Counted from the first letter of the stretch, positions 35,209 to 48,508 are shown. The stretch is 64,000 nt of DNA from Anisakis pegreffii (GCA_035041965.1 JAPYMA010000340.1:310001-374000), one strand, 5' to 3'. Notes: generated by a model from the sequence alone, not told the origin. A program made the numbers and translations.

Positions 35209-38200
35209 ATGACCGAAACAGCTGTGGATCGCATACGCTATAAAAAGTTCTGGTCGTCATTCTCGAATGTTTGCGATAATACGGCAATGATGCTGAACAG
35301 CAGTGCAGATGACTTCGAGGAGGAAGAACGAGAATATATTCTCTCGTCTTTGCCAGACCTACACGGCAAAGACGTCGTCGATATCGGTGCTGGCATAGGG
35401 TATGGATTTGCTTTATCCAGCACCTTGCGTTACACCTAAAATGGAAACTTTGAGGAGCAGATGAAACCTGGCTCAAATTTGAACGTTCATCTAAACCTGT
35501 TGTTACATATATATCCAACAGTATTTTTTCTTACCCAATAAAAAGTTTTTGGGTTTTTACCCATGAAATAGATCAATATCAAATATTAATTAGATATCTG
35601 TTAAATAGGACAGGAAAAAATTAAACAACTACCAATTAATAAAGCAATTGTCGTACGAACATGTGATGAAGGACTTTATCAGATGTTCGTATATCAATTG
35701 ACCTATTAAATAGTATCGGGTTATTCTTGTAATATCTTTTTGAGCATCGCAATTTTGTTCCATTCACGTTAAGCTGAATGAAAACGGGTTCATTTGAGAG
35801 TTTTCTTTCTTTTCGCTTTCAAACGAAACGGAAAAGTTTTGAAAGATCAATGCAGAAAACGTACTTTTTTTGGCTGCACTCTTAATCAATTTTATTTTTA
35901 ATTTTATATCTCGTTTGGCTGCACTTTCGCAATTTCAATTCATTGTTATTAGACTGCCAAATGCATAAATTAAAATTTTGATGTTCATCAAAGCATACAA
36001 ATGCGTATATCATGCAAAGTTGCGTTTCAAAACTTTATTAAGATGAAAGAGAATAAAAGGGAATATAGACGAACGCAACTTTTCATGCAGTTATTCCTAT
36101 TTTTCGAAATGATAATATCAGTCGGCAGTTTTCAGTCGTTTCACAACAATGTTCGCACGTGCGGCTCGTCATGTGCTATCATGTGATTTTATGGCGAGTT
36201 TCATGCGTAAGAATCAAGAACGAAATGAACACTTCTCTAATATCACCTATCAAGTTATTGACGCAGTTCACTTGAAACTCAAACCAAATAGGTTATCAAT
36301 TGAATCACTTTAAATTTTACAATGCAAGACTTAATGTAATGTCTCATTCTCTGTAAAAACTACTGGATAGCTGTGTAACTGAGCGATATGATTAATTGGA
36401 CTTCAAAAGATAATGAGCCATTAGAGTCGCATGAGAAGCTGAACGGATTTAGAGGCTGAGAAATACTGGGATATTCGATTGAATTCAAGCTTTGTGGAGT
36501 TTTGCAAGATCGAATGAATATCCGAAGAGAATGTGAATGAGTTTGCAAATGGATGATGAGAACCCTTTAAAATGCAGCGAAATAATAGTGATAGTGGTAC
36601 TCGCAGTGGCCAGTACCATGCACATTCACTAAAATTGTTCATTTAGCGTTGATTTGGTGTTTACGAATTGGCTGCTGATGTATCTGAATGATGAGGAGGT
36701 GATCGAGTTTCTCTTGAATGTTCTCGGATCAATTCGACCAAACGGCTTCTTGCATTTACGCGAATCGTGCAGTCAACCATCCACTGGTGAATTTCAGCTG
36801 CTTCCGTCCTCATTCAGAATTCGTTCCTTCAATCAATCATTTGCTGATCATATAAATAATCATGATGAATACCGTGAAAACATCTTCGATCACGTTTATT
36901 TTCATTATGATATCCACACAAAAATCGATCGCACTGTTGACCACCCAATAGTACCACGTAAAAACTGGTTTTTCACTACAATGCGTTACCATTACGCATT
37001 AGCTCTTTGAAATAGATCCATTCGAAATATTTTTTGAAAAATCAATTCAGAAGAGGTTATTCAAAAACAACAAGTACATTCGATAATCCATCGTCGAAGC
37101 TAATATGGAGGTTGTCTAATGAAATTGATAGTAATTCTATTGTGCAGCACACGCCAACAGTACAATGCACACCACAACCGAAACGAACCCAACCAGCTAC
37201 AGACACGTCTCTGAATATATTCGACTACTCAAAAGCGTTCGATGTCGACAATCTGACGGCAAAGTTTATCGTTTCGAAGTACATTGGGCATGCTCAGTAC
37301 CAACGTATATTATGGTGAGAAATCAGAAATTCGACTTCATGTGAACGGTCGTACATTATGCCCAATGCATCATATTGTGCAAGTGAATGAGAGTAGGCGA
37401 AAAATCAATACAGTTCACAAAAAATTCACGGAAGATAGTGGAAATTTCCTTCGGAATAAGTCTAAAACTGGGATTTTAAAAAATATTTTGTTGAAGTTGT
37501 TATTTCCGTCAACAATCAGGGCCATTGAGAATATCCAACTAGAAATGATGATAATTTCAATACCGGTGTTAAAAATCCACTGGAATTGAATCAGTGAAAT
37601 GTGATATTTTGATGAACTCGTTTGACGAACGAACAAATTCTGTTAGCAGTGAATGAAAATTGATAGTTTAGCGACAAAACAATTGGCGTCAAATTCATTG
37701 GCTGACGCAGAAGGTACTCTGCGAAGAGGACGTATCAGACGAGTTCGATCGATGCGATGCGTTGATGAATTTCCGAATAACAACAAAATTGGAGCAGATG
37801 AAGTGGAATCAACTTTTAGAGGGCCGAAATTATTGCTGGACTGATAAGGTCTCAGTTCAGAATTTTTCACGATGACCACGATTCTCTCTTGATCGCACGT
37901 TATTCACTGAGCATTATTTCTAAGATCTGCTGAGAACATCCTAAATTCAAGCGTACTTTTCGATGCGATTTCGATCACAGAATGAGGACTTTATCAAGTC
38001 GACTTGAAGTGAGCGCAGAAGTTCCACTGGTTTTGATCTGTAAAATGTTCAATCGAATCGATAATTCTTATCATTATAATCATTGAATTTGAATGATTCA
38101 AATGCATTTCAAGGTGTTGAGTTATGTGCTACAAAAGGAATCGATCAAACCCAAATCAGCGATAATGCTTTTTAATCCACGCCAAATGGCTTTTCATGTT

Positions 38201-40216
38201 CACCTCAACGCATTTTTGATATCTGAGGTATGTTTATTGACTTATTCATTTATGAATCATTCTTCTCTTACCTAGATCATATCATTTGAATGCATATTCA
38301 GCCTGCTCTTATCAAAAATCCTATTGACTAGCTAAACGAAACTGACCCAGTTCATTTTCTGCACTGCAACTGAGTCAGTTCAAGTTGAATAGGCAGTTCG
38401 ATTTCCAACAATCATGCAAAAAAATTTCAATTTCAATTTTCTCGGAAACATTTTCAGTCATGTTGCTCTTTCTGTACATGATGACTGATCAAATTCCCAT
38501 GCATTTATTTTGTGACAGGTGTGTTTTGATTCCTTTATGATTGCACAATATTGCCACAATCAAATTCTCATGCTCTCAACATCAGTACTTTTTCACAGAT
38601 ATTTTATAAATATTTCCGTTTTATAATGCAAAATTGAAAGGCGCAACATTGTTGCTGCAAATGAAATTACATGCACACAGCAGTGATGTCTCGTTGTTTT
38701 CTACGTTGCATTCTATCGTTATCACAAAATTTTCATGTGCCATCCGTCCTTGTTATCACATCTTTTGCCGTTATAAATAACGTGTCGAATCACGCCATCA
38801 TATGAAACCAGAAAATGGCGTTGCTAAATTCAACCATTACAATGTGATCGCTTTCGATTGAATTCGTTGAAACAATAAAAGCAGATCAAAATATATTCAC
38901 TATCAATAACGATTTGTTGTCAGTAGCGATTTTAGATACTGGTTTTGAGAAAAGAGCATTGTGCGCATAGTTTTTGCTTGAAACTTCATATGCTGAAATG
39001 ATATTAGTCAGATCACAGATGAAATTATTTTCTTTAATCGTTTTTGTGCCATAATGACTCTGTAATAAGAACACGATAGGAAGTTTGATACACACGAGCA
39101 ACAACAGCTCTAAACATTTTTTTTTTAATCTCAAGGTCGGAGATAGTCTAGTTGTAAGTGTCGAGAAAGTTTAGGTTCAGGAACTTCAAAAAAATTATTT
39201 GTGAAAAGTGAAATCATCTTCGTTTTGAGATCAGTTGAAGTGTTAACCTACCATCAGAGCTTTTTAGAAGGTTATGGCTGCTAAAACATGGGAAATTAAG
39301 GTGTTGGACTGTCAAATAGTTTGGAGCGTTGAAACGAACGAGTTGTTCTATCACATATCGCTGGCGAAAGTGAATCAGGTCAAGGATCCTCGTCTTCGTG
39401 TCGCATGGAATCGTCATCTCGATTCGGCCATTGACTACTGGATGGATTCCGGAAGTCGTTTTGATGCGTTCGTCGCCACTGAATTCTTTGCTCATCAGTC
39501 CAGCATCGCACCCAACTTTCAACAAACTGTCGATAAATTGAACGTATGGAATCATCGAATTTTACGCATGACAATTAAAATGTTTGTGAGAGCAACGGGA
39601 ATATAGAAATCCTTTTCATTTGAAAGGGATTTCTTTCCTATTCATTCATCAGAAATATTCCGTTCGATGATATATGTGTCGTTGTGTTTCCAATTTTTAT
39701 GAAAACAGTATTTCGAATCTAATTTCATTGGTTAGCAAACAAATTGTGGAAGAAAGTCCGCTTTATACTATCATAAGCTCAACGGTAGAGGACAATATGA
39801 AAAATGAGTTTTGGAGATAGTACATTCAAATGATCGAATTTTCAGAACATCTTGATGCCGAATGCGCCTGTGGTACTACTTGAACCATTCGATGAATTCG
39901 ACTTTGATGAAGAACACACTAAATCGGTTTGAATTTCTGCTCAGTCATAGTCACACCGATAAAATTCAAAATTCTGATTCAATCTTCCATCAACTCAACT
40001 TCATTTGCTCAGTCCTGAAGTTGATGTTTAACTTGACTCTTGAATTGTATTTTGCAGATGCTATCACAGCTTCAAGAAGTGTGCATTGAAGATGTTACAA
40101 CACTGTGCAATACGGCTATTCGAGAATACTTTCATGACAAGAAATCGGTTCGTTTCATTTGGAGCACACATACAGACGCATTCACAGATTCGCTCGAATA
40201 TGGCAGTCATTGCTAG
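35209..40216 (+). CDS. pmt-1: Phosphoethanolamine N-methyltransferase 1 (PMT-1)
   Basis: Cytosolic S-adenosylmethionine-dependent enzyme that starts the nematode PMT route from phosphoethanolamine towards phosphocholine. Nine exons chain in phase: 35209-35399, 36136-36291, 36647-36786, 37148-37314, 37672-37848, 38114-38227, 39268-39543, 39846-39926 and 40058-40216, total 1461 bases, 486 residues. SAM motif I is VVDIGAGIG (residues 56-64). An acidic stretch ends strand 2 (LSCDFMASF), and [10 protein letters not shown] and [10 protein letters not shown] follow as in PMT-1 N-domains. Later exons carry [29 protein letters not shown] and [13 protein letters not shown], family signatures of the linker. 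The C-terminal half ([27 protein letters not shown]) has no glycine-rich SAM motif, as expected for PMT-1, whose second domain is degenerate. Start: first ATG after a tttaag acceptor-like site. Most exons are too short to stand out as open frames. Confidence 0.9.
35647..35950 (+). repeat. Right copy of the direct repeat, inside PMT-1 intron 1
   Basis: Matches 34785-34990, with an internal insertion of about 100 bases that duplicates the ttggctgcact word. Its position puts PMT-1 exon 1 between the two copies. Confidence 0.75.
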
Positions 40217-40374
40217 TATCACAGTCAGAATCTTAACAGCTCTGCAGATCAATTCATATTGTTCTGAGATCAAAAGCAATGATTCCAATAGCACGAATAT
40301 TTGCTAATATGAACGTATTGATTGCTCTATAGTGATCAATTTGTATGAATGAACGCGACTACGCTATTGAACTG

Positions 40375-40620
40375 AGACATATCTCCAGAAAATGACTATG
40401 CCTCCTCAGAATAACAAAATCGCTCCACAAAATTTATGTGTTTCTGAATGAGGAGATCCAGCTGGATCGACTGATGCAAAAAAATTCATATGTTAGTGGG
40501 CAAACTTGAGCTTACGGTAGACTTGAAGGTGGCACGTGAAATAGTATTAATAAAATGCCTATATCTCCTCAACTAAGCCAAATTGCTCAATAATGTAACG
40601 CCTTTTCAGGATATTGAAAC
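40375..40620 (+). repeat. Single diverged copy of the ~235-bp repeat family
   Basis: Blocks tatctcc, ctcagaataacaaaatcg, gtttctgaat, aaattcatatgttagtggg, aaacttgag and cttgaaggtgg occur in the same order as in 28850-29400 and, reverse complemented, in 45300-45860. Confidence 0.6.
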
Positions 40621-42246
40621 GCAACCGAAAGTTTGGAAATTGATTCGAGCGAAAGCACAGCAATTATAAGCAGGCAGTCGCATTCGTACGAACCAATAAA
40701 TCGCATTTTCAAACCAAACAAAAGAACCAATGTGATGGAATCGTACCTCAGCGACTACAGAAGTCATCGGCTCGTGTTTCTTTTCTGAAACGAACATCAA
40801 ATAAACTTGAGCCAAGAGTAATTATGAGGGAAAACAGCCGATTATCAAACGAATAATCATTGCGTTGTTACAAAAAGATTTGCTTCAAATCCGCGAATGG
40901 TTATTTCTTCATCGATATTTTTATATGTATGTTACCGTATTATTCAAAAGATCCTACCGTTTTCGATGAACGATAAGATGAATCTGTAAATATGTTGTTT
41001 ATATACGTCTTTTTTGATGTGATTAGTTTCATTACGATTGTTACTCTTATTATTGTGATTATTATTATCTTTGGTTGATTAAAATTATTCCACTCATATC
41101 AGTGTTATCATTCTCGCCGACTAATAATGCAGTTATCACTCTCAATCCAAAAGCAACTTCGGAAACTGTTCTCGAGAAACGTTGTTGCTAAGGTTTTTGT
41201 TCTATTGTTGTTATCATCGACCCAAATGAATCTTTCACCATATTCCTGAGAATAAGAAATTTTTTGCCTATTTTTGTCACTATGTGTATTGCTATCGTTA
41301 ATAGCATTAGTCTCAGCGCTCTGTAGCTGATCGTCTTTTGAATTTGTTGTACTTCAAAAATTGTTTTAGTGAATGTTTTGTAATTATTATTATCAAAATA
41401 AACTGTATATATTTGCACTTGATGATTTACTGTCAGTTTGATCACATTCGATAAGTAGCTCAAGCAAGACCGTCAATTTTTTATTTTCCAATCAATGATT
41501 TTCCATTTATTTCTATTTTCCTATTCACACTTGATTTATTTTACAGTCATTTTTTATTTTCCAATGCATTTTGCAGTAAAATTCTGATGATTGCGCGAGA
41601 ATTTTCGTTCAGATGCACTAATCAATAAGTAAATATTCTTTGTCATAGTGCAAAAAGCAAATCATGCATATACGAAGGATGTGATGATTCAACGATTACT
41701 TTCACTGAACGATTCCTTTGATGATTCGACGATTCCTTTCAATCAATTTAACTGAATCTTTTTCAAAGTACAGACACATTGCTCATTCCATTCACTATCA
41801 ACCATGAACCAACCATGTACGGTATTCAGTAATAGTACATTTGGATAGAAATAAGCTGAACAAACTCGTCAAAAAAGCAACTTTATTGTATATAACAGTT
41901 GGCAGTGTTATAAACTGAAAAAAAGCTTTCATTCATTCTAATTGATCATTTGTTGATATAATATAAAAACGTTTATATTCAATCGAATCGGTCAATATGG
42001 TCAGGCGATGCGTGATCGATATCATGCGTCAACATCACAAGACAGCATTTCAAAAACAACCAAAATTTCGAAAACAAACCGAACGCTTCACGAAAATTGT
42101 TTGCTTTTAAGAAGTTGTGACTTTTGAGTCACTTAATCGTTGAAAATGCATTGCAATTTCATTCTTGAAGTCACATTTGCATACTTTTTCATTGGACAAA
42201 CGAAATATACGACTCGATCAAGCATGAACAATATAATTGTAAAGGT

Positions 42247-42525
42247 ATGCATGATGGTATATGGATGGTGCACTATCAAATATCCCATTTCCAATCGTTC
42301 GATTTTTGGAACTTGGAAAAAGCTTCTGAGGGTTTCTTTCGATGTTCAAGTCGTGATATACAGAGAAGAGCAAATGATTTATCGAATAAAATAGTTCATA
42401 GAAATCGAGCTGGAAAGGCATGCCCTTTAGCATTTATGAAAGCAAATCGAGTAACATTCGATGCGACAAAGCGCTTATATTTGTCAGCTGAAGTACTTGG
42501 GCATCAATGGGTTTCGATATTTTGA
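42247..42525 (+). CDS. Unassigned open frame, possible exon
   Basis: A 92-codon frame whose second half is protein-like (FWNLEKASEGFFRC, RDIQRRANDLSNKI, ATKRLYLSAEVLGHQW) and ends in TGA. A possible acceptor (ggaaaaag) precedes CTTCTGAGG. No start context, partner exon or family was recognised. An overlapping frame (42146-42394) is also open, so either could be chance. Confidence 0.2.
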   Translation: MHDGIWMVHYQISHFQSFDFWNLEKASEGFFRCSSRDIQRRANDLSNKIVHRNRAGKACPLAFMKANRVTFDATKRLYLSAEVLGHQWVSIF

Positions 42526-42930
42526 AAGAACACATCGATCAATGCGTATAACACGATCGTGGCTGGTTAATTTAGCTTCGATTCACTTACATATGAACAT
42601 TTTGCACGACAGACATAAGGCGAAATAAGATATCTTGAAGTTATAGATGATGGTTTCCGGATAACTGTGATCTGGACAATGACTCTCCGAAAATATATTC
42701 ATACGGATAGTTCACCTCTCCCTGAAGCAATTGTTTGGACTGAGCATGATCGCTGGGTGGGTAACTAATTAGCTGTTAACTGTAAAAGGACAGTGGAGAT
42801 GGAAGTAACTATCATTTGTTTATGATTATCATATGTTCAGAATGTGAATATCAGTAATTCAGAAGGCGATTATCATTTGATTAGTGTCCGAAAAGGGCAA
42901 TTATCCGGATATAATAATGATGGTCGTAAG

Positions 42931-45900
42931 TTAGTAACGAGTATATCCATTCGGTTGCGGGTTCGTATCGACGAATGAGTTGTCGAACGGTGTCGTGGTG
43001 GCTGGTGGAGAAATGGTTCGGTGGAAACTTTCGGTGGTTGTGGTGACCTCATAGGTGCGATCCTGATTACGTCTACGCCGAGCTGCCGTACCTGTGGTCA
43101 GCTGTCCTTGCTGCAGCTGTTGCAATTGACCATCTTGATCCGGCACATCTTCTTCATAAACACTGAAGTTTGGAATCAAATTTCAGGAACAATTATTCGA
43201 AAAACATTGCGATCATCTGATTTTTCCTGTCTGATTGTGAGATCACTTATATTTGCGACTAGTGTGGTCATTCCCCGACGGGGTCCCCCCCCGCGCAATT
43301 TGCTCTCCGGCTTTTTCGCGGGAACCCCCCTCGTCCAATTTACTCCCCGCGGGGACCCCCCGTGCGAAAAACTGCTTCCCGACGAACACTATTTGCGACA
43401 ATTTCTCTAACATGCTCCTAAAATTCAAAAAAGGCTAACAAATTTCTGCAGATGCTGATAAAACTTCTTGGCTTAAATAACGTAAACGGTATGGAGCAAG
43501 ATTCAATCTAGTGTCGAACAAACAGTAAAAATATTTTGAAGTTGATAATCTTTATCTATCTACTGCTAAGTCGTTCAGTCAAACTGCAAAAATCTTTGCT
43601 TACGACGATCACATTCGCGTAAGTAACGTGATGAATGCAAGCGATTGCTTCAACAATATTCATTTGATAGGAAATGAACTGACTAAAATTCTTAAGCAAT
43701 TCCAATCGTATGCAATTGGAAGTTATTCGTTCGGAAGCTGTTTAATCAGCAAGACTGGGAATGTATTTATCTATTTATTCACTGATTCAGAGCATTTGTT
43801 TGTTTCTTCATATTCGCTAAGATGTACAAATCATTTTTCGTCATTCCATTGCTCTTCATTATTGTTTATCATTACAATAATTACAGCAACAATTGCAGGT
43901 TTTCCACACCCAGCAACGTAGCCAAACATTGCACAGAGCATCGTTACGTCGCCTACCCCTTATTGTTCATCATTGAAGAATAGTGAAGGAATTTCTGATT
44001 TTTATGATTTCTTGAGCAATTTTTAGAATTTTTTCATAATCAGCGTAACCAGAACAGTTAATTTCATATCAGTGATCAGCTCGAATCGAGGAAATGGGTT
44101 AATATTAAAGAAACACAGTAACTGGTTGACAATGCCAGCTAGTGTTATAAGAGAGCCTTGTTCATTTGTCACATCAAGCGCAAGGGAATTACAGGTGTTT
44201 TAATCGAGAGAGATCATATAATAAGTGAAACCACTTACACGTATTCCTCTTTCAATGAGGGGGCATGCACTCTTGGTAGCCTGAACCATTGGAAGAACGG
44301 ACTGAGTCGTTCTTCGATCACATTCACTCTTTCAACAATCTCATGATAGACCTCTTGGAAACAAAGCACCGAATGACACTGAATCGGAAACGATCACTCA
44401 AGCATGATCAGTATTGAAACAATGTGAAAGCCACTGATCTAATCACCACTCCGTTTATTCTCATTTATTTTCATTCGGAAAAGGCACTTCTGAGCGATTC
44501 TTTCAAGAAAACATATCATTGTAATCGATTATTAATTTCTTTCTGATTGAAACGAAAACGATCACACTCGAATTCGAAATATTTTCAAATGAAGCATTTA
44601 TCATAGAATATATTCGGAATGGTTTGTTCCAAAATTGTTGCTCCCTTGGTTTACTCCTCGCAAACGAAAACGAATTATGGGTGATCTCCATTATGGCCTA
44701 CTTGATAACTTATGGAAGAGAGTTTCAAATCAGATTACAAACGAACAAAAAAGTGACTAACCAAAAAGAAGGCAATGAAGAAGCCGATCAGCCAACCGAC
44801 CCAAATATCACGCCAATGATTCTTGTAACCATTGATTCGTGAAAATGAATCCACTAACGTTAAGCCCATAAAGCCAAAAATCAAAAACGGTCTCAACAAC
44901 GGTGCTCCACGTAGTGTGATCATATAGTAGATGTAAAGCTGAAATTGATTTCGATTTCGCGTATTTCCTCGACTAAAAAGTTCGTCGAAAATGATTTCTC
45001 CATGTTTTTCGGGAGCAGCCGGTCAGAGTGTGCGGAAGACCTATCAAGAGGGATTATCGCTAAAAATCACACAATCTCGATTGATAGCATACAAGTGCTG
45101 GTAATACCGTGTGGGAAGATACTGTGATTATATCAATCTTATTAGCCATGAAATTTTTATTTTGACTGCAAGATGCATCATCAACACGATCATCAGTATT
45201 ATGAAGTTCGACTCTGCTTCTATCCTAATTGGTTGAGGGCAAATTTAATAAATCGTATGATTTATAATGAATTGCATAACGTCGAATGCAATTGGCGCTC
45301 GTTCATTTACATTGTATCACCACAGATCGATCTATACATTACTGACTGTAAGGCACTGTAAGGGTTGCCATCTTCAAGCTAACGGTACTCTCAAGTTTAC
45401 CCAGTAACATGTGAATTTCTCAACACCATTCGATTCCTCAGAACCTCTAGATTCAGGAAAACATATATGTTGTCGGGCGATTTTGCTTACTTGAGGAGAT
45501 ATAGTTAATTTCTTAAAGGTGTCTCAACTAACGCAGTGGCGCTCGTTAATATATATTGTATCACTACAGATCGATCAAAACATTAGGATAGCACTATAAG
45601 GGTTACCATCTTCAAGTTACCAGTACTTTCAAGTTTGTCCAATAACATGTGAATTTCTCTATACCATTCGATTCCTTAGAACCTCTAGATTCAGAAAAAC
45701 ATATATGCTGTCTGGCGATTTTGCTCACATGAGGAGATATAGCTATTTTCTTAAAGGTATCTCAACTAGCGCAGTGGCCCTTGGTCAAATACATTGTGTC
45801 ACTATAAATCGATCTATACATTACTATAACACTATAATGGTTGCCATCTCCACCTTAATTCTATCCTCTCTGAAGGTTTTCTTCTTCCTTGCCTCACATA

Positions 45901-48508
45901 TCTATCCGAATCACCCCTCTGCCCCCTACTTCATGAAGCTGAGCTGCTGAATTCCCCATACTGCATGTGATTAAACGAGAACTTATAGTGAATTGATCAG
46001 GTGTCTCAAATGAAAATGATATTCTGTAAATGGCAAATGGATGAATGTTACTAACGGATGCAAAAACGCATGAATATGACGAGAATGCAGCGTGGAGTGA
46101 CGGGAACGATAACCACGCATAGCGCAGATCATCAGCGTTACGATAGTTGCATGCCAACGCGGGTGACGGTGACGGAGAATGCTCGAGGGGTGCCGTGCAC
46201 ATACTGTAATAATATCAATCTTATCATTGTTGCTATCATTATCAGTATCAATCTTATCATTAATATTATTATTCTTCATCGTACAGCATCGATCATTTGT
46301 CATTGTGATGATCATTTATATAAACCATCTCGAATGCTCATCAGTCATAACTGAACCCTTCGAAAAATTTGCCCATTCTCAAATCGCCATCAATTCATGA
46401 TAAATTTGTAAAATCAAGAAGATTCTTTAGCATTATCTCCTCTGTTCATTATGACTGCATGCGCATTAACTCATTCATGCTGTTATGAATGCATTATTTT
46501 CGTTTGAAGGCTGATGGAAGATTCACCTCATATTAACGTTGCATAATGACAGAAAGTACGGTCTTTGATAACCAGTCATCAGCTTGATTGTGTGCACGAA
46601 TATCTGCGTTATCAGCGCTCCAAACATGAAAATGCCTGCAACATGCTCATTTTTATACCTTTTCTAGATTAACCTTCAAGGTGAACCAAAAAGGTTTAGC
46701 TTTATGTGGTATCTCTAGGACAGCGGCTCCCATGCTGTACCCTCTGCAGTACCCCTGATAACCCAAATTACCCAAAAAAGGTAATTTTCTCCTCCCTTCC
46801 CTTCCCGTTACGGAGACCCCTGCTCTAGAGAACGATATCTCACTAGTATATCTCGTCTGAGTATGTTATGTTATCATGAAAATATATCATATGCAGGGGA
46901 AGAATGCTGTCTTCAGTGAACACTTCAGAATGTTCGTTCATTCCCATGATTACCACGACTCATAGCAATAATAAAAATGTTGATGATTACTGATGGTTGT
47001 TGACTTAATATTTTGTTTACTCATACACAAATAATAAATATGAATTTCACTGCGATTGTTTGACTGAATCATGCTGCAATATTCAATCCAAGCCGATGAC
47101 GATTGAATGTTTGTCAAGATAAACTCCGATCAACAACTAGATCAACTCAAAATCATCACACCCAAAAAAACGCACCAATAAATCGTATCACGCGACGTGT
47201 AAACAAATGGATTTTGCATTCACCACAATTCGCGTAAACTGTTTTGCGAGGTCTCGTCGAGAATAGCCAAAACATTATCTCGCCAATTAAAATCTGCAAA
47301 ATACGAATGCCCATTGATTATTCATCTCATCAGTACTCTTGTGCTGTCCTTAATTTGATATTTGTACAACTGTGTTACTTGGATCATTATTACTGCTATT
47401 ACTATTGTCACTTTGCTCACCGCAGTCATATCGTTGCACAGCAATTTTGGTTTCTAATGACGAAAACGACAGATGAATCAGCAAAATTTTGTAAATATTC
47501 CTTAAGTGTCAAAGACCTGTTTTGAATCCAACACACTAAACTGACACCGTTTTAAGGTTAAAAGCGAAAGTTAAATCTATTTTGAAAGTGATGAATAGAT
47601 GAAACATTTCTTTGAGTATTGTTAGCAAAATACAATAATAATAGCAATTTGATTTAGTGAATTTATTTGCTTTGTAAATTCACATTATTTGTTCAGTTCT
47701 ATTGAACAGCATACTTGGTCTGTTTGTACACAATTGATGATAGATGCACGCGTAGATTGCACATGGTGCATAGGCGCTTTAATCCCGATGTTTTTTGCGG
47801 GGATTTCGTGAAAACACGAATCCAATTCGAATTCGTATCTGTGAATTGATCTGATAGGTACGATCATAGACTAATTTGTCTAGGATGGTTCTTCATATTC
47901 AATTCATCCACTCTTGATGAATCAATATAAATAAGCGTGCACTGAACGTACCACAACAACTGGTAACAAAAATCCGAGTACATAGAGGAGAGCGTAGGAG
48001 ACGTACACTTGAAAGTCCTCGGGTCGAAAGTTCGGCAGATAAAGGTAGATATCACGGCAGTAGAAAACGCGATGATGATATGGAAAAACTGATGTAAAAC
48101 TGAAAAAAAACTATTTTCCAAAATCAATGTGGAATTTTGGAGAAAAGTGCACTGACAATGAGTTCGTTTGCAAAAATTTTATTCTTTCAAATTTTGCAGG
48201 ACTTTTTCAACTCAATCAACCAAAAATATGAATAATACTGTTGGAATTGTACTCAAAAATAGGCAAAAGAGGAGTGAGATTAACTGAGATTATTCTCCAC
48301 AAGAGAATATTTCCACAAAAAAATGAATCTGTTCGTACCTCAAATAATACCAAAGTGCCCATAGACAAGCGAGGCCAACAATAGAAAGAATGAAAGTCGG
48401 TAGAATGAAATGGTTAATTCGTCGACTTGGACGAATCGGCTGCGATGCAGCGCCATACTGTGATGCCGAGAACACTTCCGAGTGTGCTCTCGACGGAGGG
48501 ATTGACAT
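42931..48508 (-). CDS. Phospholipid phosphatase-related membrane protein (LPP/PLPPR family)
   Basis: Eight minus-strand exons chain in phase: 48339-48508, 47952-48099, 47176-47293, 46527-46635, 46056-46203, 44762-44938, 44239-44351 and 42931-43162, total 1215 bases, 404 residues. It is a six-pass PAP2-superfamily protein: TM1 in FILPTFILSIVGLACLWALW, then YLPNFRPEDFQVY, TM2 ALLYVLGFLLPVVVVILIGE, the PLPPR signature WLFSTRPRKTVYANCGEC, and three TMs around the PAP2 motifs. C1 is KLMTGYQRP (K163, R170, P171). C2 is SFPSLH (S217, H219; Gly of PSGH replaced by Leu218). C3 is SRINGYKNHWRD (R265, H272, D275). Vertebrate PLPPR proteins have lost several of these residues, whereas here all charged ones remain, so lipid phosphatase activity is possible. 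The C-terminal tail is long, polar and Gln/Thr-rich (QLQQLQQGQLTT, then ARRRR), as in PLPPRs. The substrate is not predictable. Confidence 0.88.
43256..43400. repeat. GC-rich minisatellite-like block in PLPPR intron
   Basis: Three to four imperfect units of roughly 33 bases with cores gacggggtcccccccc, cgcgggaaccccccctc-like and cgcggggaccccccgtgcg, each followed by an aattt/aaaa segment and a gctc/ctcc end. Extreme GC content stands out against an AT-rich window. Core words match those in the element at 60528-60920. Confidence 0.7.
45295..45860 (-). repeat. ~235-bp repeat family, two full tandem copies plus part of a third, in PLPPR intron
   Basis: Units begin near 45295, 45540 and 45775 (tgtatcaccacagatcgatc and variants). 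Each full unit contains taacatgtgaatttctc, ccattcgattcc, agaacctctagattca and gcgattttgc. They are reverse complement to the copies at 28850-29400 and 40375-40620. Confidence 0.8.

Larger units (their letters stand above)
40217..42930. other. Intergenic region between convergent PMT-1 and PLPPR genes
   Basis: Holds a diverged copy of the ~235-bp repeat (40375-40620) and one protein-like open frame (42247-42525), listed separately. No chained exon set was seen, and no clear polyadenylation signal could be assigned to either gene. Confidence 0.45.

Noticed and set aside
37034..37318. 94-codon plus-strand frame overlapping PMT-1, containing FDYSKAFD reminiscent of reverse transcriptase
   Set aside because: The true PMT-1 exon (37148-37314) reads in another frame, has good splice sites and carries the PMT signatures.
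47740..47840. Minus-strand segment encoding a CTMCNLRVHLSS-like peptide, first taken as a PLPPR exon
   Set aside because: The exon at 47176-47293 gives a much better match (YANCGECKIHL), with correct phase on both sides, so the other similarity is coincidental.
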